In this document: in pieces, positions 28,002 to 35,986 of the stretch | Numbering within the stretch: position 1 is the first letter of the stretch | Layout: each line of letters starts with the position of its first letter | From: Pirellulales bacterium | Lineage (GTDB): Bacteria; Planctomycetota; Planctomycetia; Pirellulales; Lacipirellulaceae | Direction of reading: 5' to 3' | Length of the DNA: 40,944 nucleotides | Assembly: GCA_022448345.1 (NCBI GenBank) | Contig: JAKVCB010000020.1 | Span: 1-40,944, forward strand | The notes under the pieces: model-generated | Database searches by the model: none | What the model saw: the letters and a program-made list of their open reading frames with translations, nothing else | What the model was told of the DNA's origin: nothing | Made by a program: the position numbers and the translations under genes

Positions 28002-29693
28002 ATGGCAAAGTTTCCGATTCATGTCGATGTTGGCCAGCCCCGTGTTCCCCGATCACGACGGAAGCAGCATCAGCGGATGACGGTCGTGGCAGTCCTGGGT
28101 GTGCTTGCCCTGGCTTTGTTGTGGATAGGGCGCAGCCTGCTTCGCTCCGGGGCGGAAGATCGTGCCCAGTCGGTGTCGGCTCATGCCACAAATCCTGTGG
28201 ATAGTCAGGTGACCGGGAGACCATCGGAAACTTCCGGCCTCTCGCCCCCAAATCAGCCGCTTTCAGAGCGCCAGGCCGTACCGCAGACTATTGCCGATGA
28301 TGGTCAAACGTTGTGGATATCTCCAACTTCTGGCAAGCCTGTGGACCTCGCTTTTTTACCGCCGGGGTGCCAGATTTTCTTCGCGCTTCGTCCCGCAGAT
28401 CTCCTCAGACACCCGGAGGGTGAAAAAGTGCTTGCCGCCGTTGGGCCATTGGCTGAGCCGGCGACCGGATTCATCACTCAGACCGCTGGAATTCAACTCG
28501 CCCAGATGGCCCAACTGGTCATTGGACTAAGAGTTCTTCCTGGCGGTGACTGGGATGCGACCATGGTCATTCATCCAGTTGAAGTGAGCGGACTGAAGGA
28601 AGTGGTTTCAAGTTTCTCTGGTGGCATGGTCCAAAAGCATGCCGGAGAAAGTTATGCCGTGCGGGATCGGTGGGCCTGTTACGTACCCGCGACTGGCAAA
28701 GCCGACAGAATTGTCATGACGGCGGCAAAAAATATGGCCGAAGTTTTGGATTTGGAGGGGCAACCACCTCCTTTGCGGCGCGATCTGGAACAACTTGTCG
28801 AGGCAACCGATTCCGATCGTATGATGACGTTGGTCGTTGCTCCCAATTACCTGTGGAGTGAGGGCAAGAGTTTGTTCAGTGGACCGTTGGCAAGACTTGA
28901 AAAACCCTTGATCTGGTTTACAGGAGAAGGACTCACCGCTCTTGGAATCAGTTTGCATTGGGACGAAAATTTTTTTATGGAACTCTTTGCAGCGGCTACG
29001 ATTGATACTGCCGAGCACATCCTGGCCAAACGGTTCAGCGAACGAATTGCACAACTTCCTGCGGGAATTGAAGATTACGTGTTTCAACTCGAACTCCAGC
29101 CGTATGGTCGACGATTACTTGCCCGTTTGCCAGAAATGGTGCGGGCCCTCACCCGCTACACCCGATCTGGCCACGAAGAAGGGTATGCCTTGGTTCGCTG
29201 TTACTTGCCACCGGAAGCGGGACAAAATCTCCTGCTTGCCACCGAGTTGTCGCTGGTTGAACCACTTCGCCAGGTGACAGCAATTGCTGCTCCAAAAGCA
29301 TCGGCCACCGGCTCACTCGAAGCGAGGTTCAATCAGGTGACTTCCCTGAGTTTTTCTCAGGACACCCTCGAGGCAGCGCTGGAAACGCTAAGTCAGGAAA
29401 TCGGAGTTGAAATTGTCATTCTGGGAACCGATTTGCAGCTTGCAGGAATCACCAAAAATCAATCCTTTGGGCTCGACGAGCAAAACCGGCCAGGAGGCGA
29501 AATTCTGCTGGAAATACTGAAGCTGGCCAATCCCGACAAATCATCAACCAGTCTGACTGATCCTCGTCAGAAACTTGTTTATGTGGTCAAACCACTGCAA
29601 TCAGGTGGGACACCAGGGATTGCTGTGACAACCCGAGAGGCAGCCACCCGCCGGGGTGATCGACTTCCGGATGTGTTCCATGGCGAACCATAA
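28002..29693 (+). CDS. membrane-anchored protein of unknown function with C-terminal STN-like segment
   Basis: I do not recognise this 563-residue protein. The ATG at 28002 follows a GAG-containing purine stretch. Residues 1-22 are basic (PRSRRKQHQR), residues ~24-42 are one membrane helix (MTVVAVLGVLALALLWIG), and a polar linker follows, so most of the protein should be outside the membrane. A large middle region starts with FLPPGCQIFFALRPADLLRH. The last ~125 residues (LEARFNQVTSLSFSQDTLEAALETLSQEIGV onward, then ILGTDLQLAG) resemble the short secretin/TonB N-terminal (STN) type of beta-alpha repeat. The next gene has similar segments, so the two may form one envelope apparatus. Confidence 0.7.
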   Translation: MAKFPIHVDVGQPRVPRSRRKQHQRMTVVAVLGVLALALLWIGRSLLRSGAEDRAQSVSAHATNPVDSQVTGRPSETSGLSPPNQPLSERQAVPQTIADDGQTLWISPTSGKPVDLAFLPPGCQIFFALRPADLLRHPEGEKVLAAVGPLAEPATGFITQTAGIQLAQMAQLVIGLRVLPGGDWDATMVIHPVEVSGLKEVVSSFSGGMVQKHAGESYAVRDRWACYVPATGKADRIVMTAAKNMAEVLDLEGQPPPLRRDLEQLVEATDSDRMMTLVVAPNYLWSEGKSLFSGPLARLEKPLIWFTGEGLTALGISLHWDENFFMELFAAATIDTAEHILAKRFSERIAQLPAGIEDYVFQLELQPYGRRLLARLPEMVRALTRYTRSGHEEGYALVRCYLPPEAGQNLLLATELSLVEPLRQVTAIAAPKASATGSLEARFNQVTSLSFSQDTLEAALETLSQEIGVEIVILGTDLQLAGITKNQSFGLDEQNRPGGEILLEILKLANPDKSSTSLTDPRQKLVYVVKPLQSGGTPGIAVTTREAATRRGDRLPDVFHGEP

Positions 29694-29891
29694 CAGGCAG
29701 GACAATCGTGTTGATCCACCCGATTGTGACCGCGGTAACTGGGTAAATTAGACACGGTGGTTTGATGCTCTGTGATATGCTTGAGAAAGCAGGCAATAGA
29801 TTGGACCGCGTCAGACGAACCCATTACGTGGTTTGGGGCGATTTTCGATACTTTGGGGCGACTTGGGATACCTTGTGCAAAGGCCGTGAGT

Positions 29892-32081
29892 TTGGATTCT
29901 TTTCCCGTTATCTGCGAAACCTGCAATGCCCGGTTGCGTGTCAAAGACTCGGCAGCTGTGGGCCAAATCCGCGCCTGCCCAAAATGTGGCAGCATGGTCC
30001 ATTTGGTACCACCGGTCAGCATGGCTTTGGAGGGGGCCGGATCAGATTTAACACCATCACCTACGGACCCAACTGCCGAACCAAATTTCGCGCCGCGCTT
30101 CGACACGCTGTCGGTCGACGAATTGACCTGTCCGGTTGACTCCAGTGGTGTTGGAAAAAGCGAGCTTGTCAGCCCCCCACGGGATGTCGTTACTGAAAAT
30201 GTTGCGACCCAGGCTGCTGAAAACAGGGTGCCTCAAACCGCACCCGGCACTATGCGTTGGGGAACCCACCAGGTTCCGTTTTTGTGGGTATCCGTAGCCG
30301 GGGCAGGATTGCTGTTGATCGGTGGTGTGGCCACCGCACTATGGATGCAGGTTGGGCATGAAGATGCTACCGCCACCTCCTTGGCGGGTCACGCGGTCCC
30401 GGAAGCAAAGGCAGTCCCCAAACCTGATCTGCCGTCGGTGGCCAACGTCCAAGACGATGTTGCCCTCGACACACCGCCAGACCAACCAACGGATCTTGAA
30501 TCAATTCCTCAAACGGCAAGTCGTTCCGCTGCAACGACTCTTCCAGAAGAGGTTCCCACAGCAGAGTTGATCAAGCCGTCTCCAGGAAGAACAAGGCGGG
30601 AGAATTTGCTCAGGAACGACCCTGAGTTTTCCGAAGTGGTATCCCCCGTGGTTGCCGAGCGTCCATTGACAACGCAAGACAAATCCCCAACCGCTCCAGT
30701 CAGCGGCGGTAAAGCAGCGACCGAAACAACGGTAATGCAGAACAGGGGGGGCTTGGTGTCCGGCTCTGATTCAGTGGATACAGAGAAGGTAGCTGCAGGC
30801 AAGACGAAGCAGCCAGTGGCCTCCTTTGAGCCAATTCCCAAGCAGACAGTCTCTCCAGACCAACCACCATCGATCGGTGCGAGCGAGCCTTTGGCCAACG
30901 ACCAAGTGACGGCCATTGAGCCGCCTGGCTTGCCGATTGGTGGGGACTTGCTGCAGGATCGTGGTCCCGACGGTCTGCCTGCAGTTCGTCGTGGACCGGT
31001 CGATCATCAGCCAGGCCATGGCCGTGATCTGTCAGTACAGTTGGCGATTCCGATTGCGTCGACGGAGATTTTGGCAATGCCGCTCGCGGGATGGCTGGAT
31101 TTCGTGTCGGATTTGATGGCGGTGCCCATCACGCTTGATCCCAACGCGCTCCTAGTGGCGGGACTGGCCGCCGATCGACCAATTACCATTTCTACTGGAG
31201 ATACAACGAGCGGCGAATTGCTAGAGCAAGCATTGGTAAAATATCGGCTCCACTTTGTCGAAAAAAGCGGCCAACTGTCGGTGATTTCCCAGGAGTCGGA
31301 GCGGCCACGCACAAGCAGTTATGATGTGAAAGAATTGTTGTCGTCGGGAACCACCGATGCGACTTCTATTGCTGCCTGGGTTCGACAACTTGTAGCACCA
31401 AACTCGTGGTCAAGGCAGGGCGGTACTGGAAGTATCCAAGTGCAGGGTTCTACTTTAGAGGTGGAACATCAGCATGGAGTCCAGGTCCAGGTGCTCGTGT
31501 TGTTGGAGCGGATGCTCTTGGCCCGTGGGCTGCCTAACAAGAGCCGTTATCCGATTGACCGACTCTCGATTGAGCCGACGTATCTGGTGCTCCAGCCGAA
31601 ACTCCAGCAAGCGAGAACCGTCAACTTTCTGCCTTGGGCTGAGTTGCGAAATGTCCTTCGCTACGTTCAGCAGGCATGGGATGTGACGGTGATCGTCGAC
31701 TGGCAATCCCTGGCCGATGTGCAACTGGAACCGACCTCTTTGGTGGCCTGTTCGGTTGGCGAGCAAACGTGGGATGGGTTCTTCCAGCAGGTTCTCGAAC
31801 CGCTCGGGTTGACTTGGCGCCCCCTTGATGAAGAGACCCTTCAGATCACTTCCCAGGCGACTGCCCGAATGGCACGGTGGATTGAGTTCTATCCCGTTAA
31901 CGATCTCGTGCGCGAACGTTACTCAGACACCAAGAGTCTGGTGGAGGCTATTGCCGGCGACCTCCATGAAGCTGAGTTGGCAAAGTGTGAGTTTGTTTAC
32001 GATTCGGGCAGCGAGCATTTACTCGTATTGGCCAATGCAGCGGCCCACCATGCCCTGACGGTCAGGCTTGCTGCTTTGTGA
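29892..32081 (+). CDS. zinc-ribbon, single-TM protein with STN-like repeats, unknown function
   Basis: The TTG at 29892 is favoured because AAAGG lies 7 nt upstream; GTG 29886 is an alternative, and longer forms start in unlikely sequence. The 729-residue product begins with a zinc ribbon (CETC...CPKC, the first 35 residues). A polar stretch follows, then one membrane helix (VPFLWVSVAGAGLLLIGGVA), and a ~230-residue Pro/Thr/Glu-rich linker. The C-terminal ~370 residues contain STN-like units, for example GWLDFVSDLMAVPITLDPNAL followed by ITISTGDTTSGELLEQAL, and again WAELRNVLRYVQQAWDVTVIVD. Such units occur in secretins and pilus or secretion accessory proteins. It follows another STN-like membrane protein. 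No specific function can be assigned. Confidence 0.72.
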   Translation: MDSFPVICETCNARLRVKDSAAVGQIRACPKCGSMVHLVPPVSMALEGAGSDLTPSPTDPTAEPNFAPRFDTLSVDELTCPVDSSGVGKSELVSPPRDVVTENVATQAAENRVPQTAPGTMRWGTHQVPFLWVSVAGAGLLLIGGVATALWMQVGHEDATATSLAGHAVPEAKAVPKPDLPSVANVQDDVALDTPPDQPTDLESIPQTASRSAATTLPEEVPTAELIKPSPGRTRRENLLRNDPEFSEVVSPVVAERPLTTQDKSPTAPVSGGKAATETTVMQNRGGLVSGSDSVDTEKVAAGKTKQPVASFEPIPKQTVSPDQPPSIGASEPLANDQVTAIEPPGLPIGGDLLQDRGPDGLPAVRRGPVDHQPGHGRDLSVQLAIPIASTEILAMPLAGWLDFVSDLMAVPITLDPNALLVAGLAADRPITISTGDTTSGELLEQALVKYRLHFVEKSGQLSVISQESERPRTSSYDVKELLSSGTTDATSIAAWVRQLVAPNSWSRQGGTGSIQVQGSTLEVEHQHGVQVQVLVLLERMLLARGLPNKSRYPIDRLSIEPTYLVLQPKLQQARTVNFLPWAELRNVLRYVQQAWDVTVIVDWQSLADVQLEPTSLVACSVGEQTWDGFFQQVLEPLGLTWRPLDEETLQITSQATARMARWIEFYPVNDLVRERYSDTKSLVEAIAGDLHEAELAKCEFVYDSGSEHLLVLANAAAHHALTVRLAAL

Positions 32082-32094
32082 TTTTCGGTAGGCA

Positions 32095-32133
32095 ACGTCA
32101 GAGAGCGGCCCGTTGGGTCGATTCTGCTGACGT
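32095..32133. terminator. two-part hairpin between convergent genes
   Basis: Outer arms ACGTCAG (32095-32101) and CTGACGT (32127-32133) enclose an inner stem CGGCCC / GGGTCG with a GTT loop. It sits between the stops of the zinc-ribbon protein gene and aroF, suiting a shared terminator. No T-tract is present. Confidence 0.4.
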
Positions 32134-32137
32134 GTGT

Positions 32138-33184
32138 TCAAGCCGTCGGGCAGGGAGCTGTGGTGTCTGCCATCGTTTTTCCAACAGCCTGGGCGACATT
32201 CCGACAGCCGGCCATCGTCTGCTCGAACTCGGAAAACGACAGAGACTGGTAACCGTCACTGAGCGCCTGTTCGGGCTGTGGATGAACCTCGATAATCAAC
32301 CCATCCGCTCCGGCAGCCACGGCAGCGCGGGCCATGGCCGGGACCAGTTCCGTGTGGCCCGTTCCGTGGCTGGGATCGATCACGACCGGGAGGTGGGTTC
32401 TTGCTTGCAGGTAAGGCACGGTTGCCAAAGGCAACGTGAACCGCGTATGCGCTTCGAACGTGCGGATACCCCGCTCGCAGAGCATGACTTGGGAATTGCC
32501 GGCGTCCAGAACATATTCAGCCGCCAACAAGAATTCGTCGACCGTTGCACTAGGCCCACGCTTGAGCAATACGGCCCGTTGCACTTTGCCAATAGCTTCG
32601 AGAAGCCGGTAATTTTGCATGTTGCGGGCACCGACTTGTAAAACGTCGGCATATTCGGCAACTAAACCGACGTCTTCTGGCGCCACAACCTCAGTCACAA
32701 TGGCCAGGCCTGTTTCGGCGCGCGCCACTGCCAGGAGTTTCAAGCCCTCTTCTTTGAGCCCCTGGAAGCTGTAGGGACTTGTGCGGGGCTTGAAGGCGCC
32801 GCCCCGCAGTGCTGTGGCACCGGCTGCCCGGACTGCCTGAGCCGATGCGACAATTTGTTCTTCATCTTCGACAGAGCAAGGCCCAGCCATAACACCAAGG
32901 TCGCTGCCGCCAACTTTCAGCGAACCGGCTGTCACGACCGTTGGTGTGGGTTGTACTTCCAGGCTGGCCAGTTTGTACGGTGCCAGTACTTTCAAGACCT
33001 CGTCCACACCAGGGTCACTCTCTAAAGCTCCGATGTTCGCAGCAGCCCGCTCGTCACCGACTACTGCGACCACGGTTCGTTCCGTGCCTTGGATGATGGT
33101 CGGTTTCAGTCCCAATGATTCAACATGGGAGACCATTTTCTGGAGTTGTTGTTTGGTGGCACTACGTTTCATGACGACGATCAT
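32138..33184 (-). CDS. aroF: 3-deoxy-7-phosphoheptulonate (DAHP) synthase, type I-beta with N-terminal regulatory domain
   Basis: DAHP synthase joins phosphoenolpyruvate and erythrose 4-phosphate, the first step towards Phe, Tyr and Trp. Residues 1-70 ([18 protein letters not shown], ending ...[10 protein letters not shown]) form the ferredoxin-like domain found in Thermotoga-type enzymes, where it mediates feedback inhibition. The catalytic barrel shows [36 protein letters not shown] and DPSHGTGH, covering the PEP/E4P-binding Arg/Lys residues and metal ligands. The 348-residue length is normal. The ATG at 33184 has GGAG about 10 nt upstream. A leader frame rich in Tyr, Phe and Trp codons and a strong terminator lie 115-260 bases upstream, so the gene is probably controlled by attenuation as well as by its regulatory domain. 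Confidence 0.95.
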   Translation of the reverse strand: MIVVMKRSATKQQLQKMVSHVESLGLKPTIIQGTERTVVAVVGDERAAANIGALESDPGVDEVLKVLAPYKLASLEVQPTPTVVTAGSLKVGGSDLGVMAGPCSVEDEEQIVASAQAVRAAGATALRGGAFKPRTSPYSFQGLKEEGLKLLAVARAETGLAIVTEVVAPEDVGLVAEYADVLQVGARNMQNYRLLEAIGKVQRAVLLKRGPSATVDEFLLAAEYVLDAGNSQVMLCERGIRTFEAHTRFTLPLATVPYLQARTHLPVVIDPSHGTGHTELVPAMARAAVAAGADGLIIEVHPQPEQALSDGYQSLSFSEFEQTMAGCRNVAQAVGKTMADTTAPCPTA

Positions 33185-33298
33185 AGGTTAGGTCTCCGTA
33201 AGTGGGGCCTTGGCTGGGAGCCGATGGCAGTTGGTCTGATCGGTGTGGTTCGAAAAAAAACAATTTGTGAATCTGTCCCTCGCACGAAAAATACCCGC

Positions 33299-33340
33299 AA
33301 AAAAAAAGCCCCGAGAACCAGGGGGCTGGGTCTCGAGGCT
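33299..33340 (-). terminator. attenuator terminator hairpin in the aroF leader
   Basis: Read on the minus strand, the 5' arm AGCCTCGAGACCC (33340-33328) pairs with the 3' arm GGTTCTCGGGGCT (33319-33307). This gives 12 pairs out of 13, with one G-U and one mismatch, around an 8-nt loop, followed directly by nine T (33307-33299). It is the strongest intrinsic terminator in the window. It lies 115 bases upstream of the aroF ATG and 28 bases after a leader-peptide stop. It could also end transcripts from the upstream S9 peptidase gene, whose stop is about 190 bases away. Confidence 0.9.
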
Positions 33341-33405
33341 GCTGACGTCATTTTTAAGTCAGATGAGGCTACAAATGTCCTCCGGCCCCGCTACCCAGGC
33401 GGGTA
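33328..33405 (-). promoter_or_regulatory. antiterminator and pause-hairpin segments of the aroF attenuator
   Basis: Segment 2, GGGTAGCGGGGC (33396-33385), lies inside the leader frame at codons 16-20. It can pair with segment 3, GCCTCGAGACCC (33339-33328), which is the 5' arm of the terminator: 4 bp, a 2x2 internal loop, then 6 bp with one G-U. That would block the terminator. Segment 1, TACCC (33405-33401), pairs with GGGTA of segment 2 around a 4-nt loop. This gives the usual 1:2, 2:3, 3:4 alternatives of attenuation. The pairings were worked out by eye. Confidence 0.7.
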
Positions 33406-33443
33406 AAGCTAAACCAGAAAAAGTATGGGTGTGCAGCCATCAT
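33369..33443 (-). CDS. aromatic-amino-acid leader peptide of aroF
   Basis: This is a 24-codon frame starting MMAAHP, with ATG at 33443 or 33440, and GGGGG just upstream as a weak ribosome site. Codons 7-13 read TAC TTT TTC TGG TTT AGC TTT, that is Tyr-Phe-Phe-Trp-Phe-Ser-Phe: six aromatic codons in seven, covering all three end products of the pathway. The frame ends with TAG at 33369-33371, shortly before a strong terminator and then aroF. The known counterparts are the trp, pheA and his leader peptides of other bacteria, in which ribosome stalling at scarce-amino-acid codons prevents termination. A ribosome stalled at codons 7-11 would leave the antiterminator segment (codons 16-20) free. 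Confidence 0.8.
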   Translation of the reverse strand: MMAAHPYFFWFSFTRLGSGAGGHL

Positions 33444-33530
33444 ACCCCCATTGTGGATTGCCATCAGAATAAACGCAAGGGAAATTTCAGCTTTTCGACC
33501 CAAGTAGCTGGCATCCTGTGGATACACCCT

Positions 33531-35660
33531 CTAATTCGATTGCCGGGACTGTTCGGCGGCAAGTGCTTCACTCAGGCCCGGTACGCCGTCAGCACCGCTG
33601 GGTACGGAGATGGAGGCGTCGACGAAATCTTGATCGACAGCTTGGAACCGGCCTCCCAAGTGTTCGGCTAGAAACGCTTCGGTGACGGCGTTGAAGGATT
33701 TGCGATTTTCGGGTCGTCGAAAGCCATGCCCTTCATCGGGGTAGAGTACGTAAGTTACGGGGATTTCCTTTTGGTTCATCGAAGCGACGATTTGATCGGC
33801 TTCCAGTTGAGTCACTCGCGGATCATTCGCTCCCTGGGCAATGAGTAGTGGACGTGCGATTTGGTCGACTCGAGTCAAGGGCGAGCGCTGCAGCAATGCG
33901 GCTTTCCCCTCCTCGGTTTCCCAATCTCCGACACGGCGTTTCATGACAGGCATGAAGGGGGCCCAGTAAGCGGGGGCGTTTTCCATGAGGGTGACCAGGT
34001 TGGAGGGGCCGACAATGTCCACGCCACAGGAGAAGACCTCGGGTGTGAAGGTTAGCCCGACGAGGGTTGCGTAACCTCCGTAGCTGCCACCGTAGATGCA
34101 TATTTTTTCGGGGATCGCAATTTTCTCAGCCGTTGCCCATTCAACGGCATCCAGTAAATCGTCGTGCATCTTTCCAGCCCACTCGCCGTCAGCTGCGTTG
34201 AGAAATTCTTTGCCGAAGCCTGTCGAGCCCCGGTAGTTCACACTTAAGACTGCATACCCTCGATTTGCGAACCATTGATGGTACGGATTCAGTCCCCAGC
34301 CATCGCGGGACCAGGGCCCTCCATGGACATCAAGGATCAATGGGACGGGTGCGTTGGGACGGCCGTCACCATCGGGATCGGTGCCGGGAGGGAGTGAGAG
34401 GTAGCAGACCAGGTCTAACCCGTCACGGCTCGAAATGACCGGCGCGTGCATTTTGACTAGTGGATAATCATCCAGGTCATCGCGATTGCTGAACAAGTAG
34501 GTGGCTTTCCGCTGGGGTGTTCGCTCGTACCGGTAGAATTTCACTGGGCCGTCGTCCAGAATGTATGCGACGGTCCATTGGCTGTCGTCCAGCGTGCGAC
34601 TGGTGATCAAGAATTCGCCGTCTTCGAGGTCTTGGAGATAAGCAAAATCATCAGCAATGGAGTCATCAAGCACCTTCCACTTACGGCGGTCAAATGTGAA
34701 CGAAACCGCCTGGATATGCTTTTTAGTTGGATGAATCAGCACACTTCCCACGTCGGCTTTGGGATCTTCGGCGACCAGTTGAGGTGAGCCATCCTCCAGT
34801 TGGAGCGTGAAGAGACCGGCCGTATTGCGATCACGACTATCTTCGTAGTAAAGCGTCTTTCCCGACTTGTCAAAGCCGGCTGGTCCGCTGGTCATCGCAT
34901 CCTCAGGCCCGAAGGTCATAAATTCCTTCCATTGCCGATTCTCACCATCTCCCTCGAGAATCTGCCAGACTTGACCGCCTGAAGGTGTGTAGTTGATATT
35001 CATCCGCACCCGGAAATCGTCATCGGTGACATAGCCGGCCACTCCTTCATTCTGCTGGAGGAGTTCTTTTTCACCGGTCTTGATGTTCACCCGCCAGATA
35101 TCGTGCAGTTGAGGATTGCGATCATTCAATCCGACCAGGATTTCATCCGGATATTGTTCACTGGTCTCCTGAATGCGGGCGTGCACTCCCTCGATCGGAG
35201 TGAGGTCTTTGGTTTTCTTGGTTTCGACGTCTGTCGCATAGATATGCCAGTTTTCGTTTCCGTCCTTGTCTTGCGAGTAGAGGACGTGCTGACCGTCGAA
35301 AGCCCATCGGTGATTGCGTATCCCTTGATCGGTGTCATTGGTCACCGGCCGTGCACTGGCAGGATCCTCAACGGGTCCGGCCCAAATGTTGAGGACTCCG
35401 TCCACAGGTGCCAGAAAACTGAGCCAGTGGCCGTCAGGGCTGATGCGGGCCTGGGCCCGCTCCGGATTGCCGAACAAGACGTTACGAGGGATTAATGGGA
35501 TGTCAGACATGTTTGATTCTTTCAAAGTAGTCGATCCAGCAGTGAGATCGTCATGAGTATTCTTGGAGGCGACCTCCGACGTGCATCCGGCACACAAAAA
35601 AAGCAGTACCAGAATCCAGAGGCCAAATTCTGAAAATGTGGCAAGTGACCGCGTGAACAT
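33531..35660 (-). CDS. S9-family prolyl oligopeptidase-type peptidase, predicted lipoprotein
   Basis: The protein is 709 residues from the ATG at 35660, chosen because GGAGGG lies 7 nt upstream; the ATG at 35666 would sit directly against it. The N-terminal segment LWILVLLFLCAGC ends in a near-lipobox, so the protein is probably an exported lipoprotein. Residues ~60-430 are a WD/PD40-type beta-propeller (ARISPDGHWLSFLAPVDG is one blade). The C-terminal alpha/beta hydrolase domain has the triad Ser526 (GGSYGG), Asp613 (GANDPRV) and His645 (DEGHGF). Such enzymes cleave peptides, often after proline or as acylaminoacyl/dipeptidyl peptidases. The stop is about 90 bases upstream of the aroF leader frame on the same strand, which matters for how that terminator is read. 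Confidence 0.92.
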   Translation of the reverse strand: MFTRSLATFSEFGLWILVLLFLCAGCTSEVASKNTHDDLTAGSTTLKESNMSDIPLIPRNVLFGNPERAQARISPDGHWLSFLAPVDGVLNIWAGPVEDPASARPVTNDTDQGIRNHRWAFDGQHVLYSQDKDGNENWHIYATDVETKKTKDLTPIEGVHARIQETSEQYPDEILVGLNDRNPQLHDIWRVNIKTGEKELLQQNEGVAGYVTDDDFRVRMNINYTPSGGQVWQILEGDGENRQWKEFMTFGPEDAMTSGPAGFDKSGKTLYYEDSRDRNTAGLFTLQLEDGSPQLVAEDPKADVGSVLIHPTKKHIQAVSFTFDRRKWKVLDDSIADDFAYLQDLEDGEFLITSRTLDDSQWTVAYILDDGPVKFYRYERTPQRKATYLFSNRDDLDDYPLVKMHAPVISSRDGLDLVCYLSLPPGTDPDGDGRPNAPVPLILDVHGGPWSRDGWGLNPYHQWFANRGYAVLSVNYRGSTGFGKEFLNAADGEWAGKMHDDLLDAVEWATAEKIAIPEKICIYGGSYGGYATLVGLTFTPEVFSCGVDIVGPSNLVTLMENAPAYWAPFMPVMKRRVGDWETEEGKAALLQRSPLTRVDQIARPLLIAQGANDPRVTQLEADQIVASMNQKEIPVTYVLYPDEGHGFRRPENRKSFNAVTEAFLAEHLGGRFQAVDQDFVDASISVPSGADGVPGLSEALAAEQSRQSN

Positions 35661-35986
35661 GGTCATCCCTCCAGGAGATGGGGTTGGGATTCAAAGGATG
35701 AAGGCCTTGACCGTGACGTGTGATACCCCCCAGCGGCAGGATAGCTATCGTCAACATTCGGCCCACGGAGGTGGGATTGGCGGGCCATCTTACTCCGGTA
35801 CGCACCCACGCACCATCCGGTTCTGCGCAGCAGCCGTTTGAAGTTGGAGAGCATTCGGTAAGGAGCCAACGGCAAACTACCCAGTTTACTGGCTGCATTG
35901 GTCACAAATGTTACAATCAGAGCCGCTGGGTAGTAGCCGAGTTTTTCTTTTTTTGTTTGCTTCTTCCTTTGTCGACGGGTCTTTCC
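35661..35986. other. divergent intergenic region between the S9 peptidase and comEC
   Basis: About 325 bases. The plus-strand frame of comEC stays open upstream to 35720, but that part has no ribosome-binding site and no ComEC-like content. A TACAAT box occurs near 35917, without a -35 element that I trust. Promoters for both genes should lie here. Confidence 0.35.

Noticed and set aside
33241-33300. A-runs at 33253-33260 and 33286-33291 considered as additional terminators
   Set aside because: No stem precedes them on the minus strand; only the hairpin at 33307-33340 qualifies.
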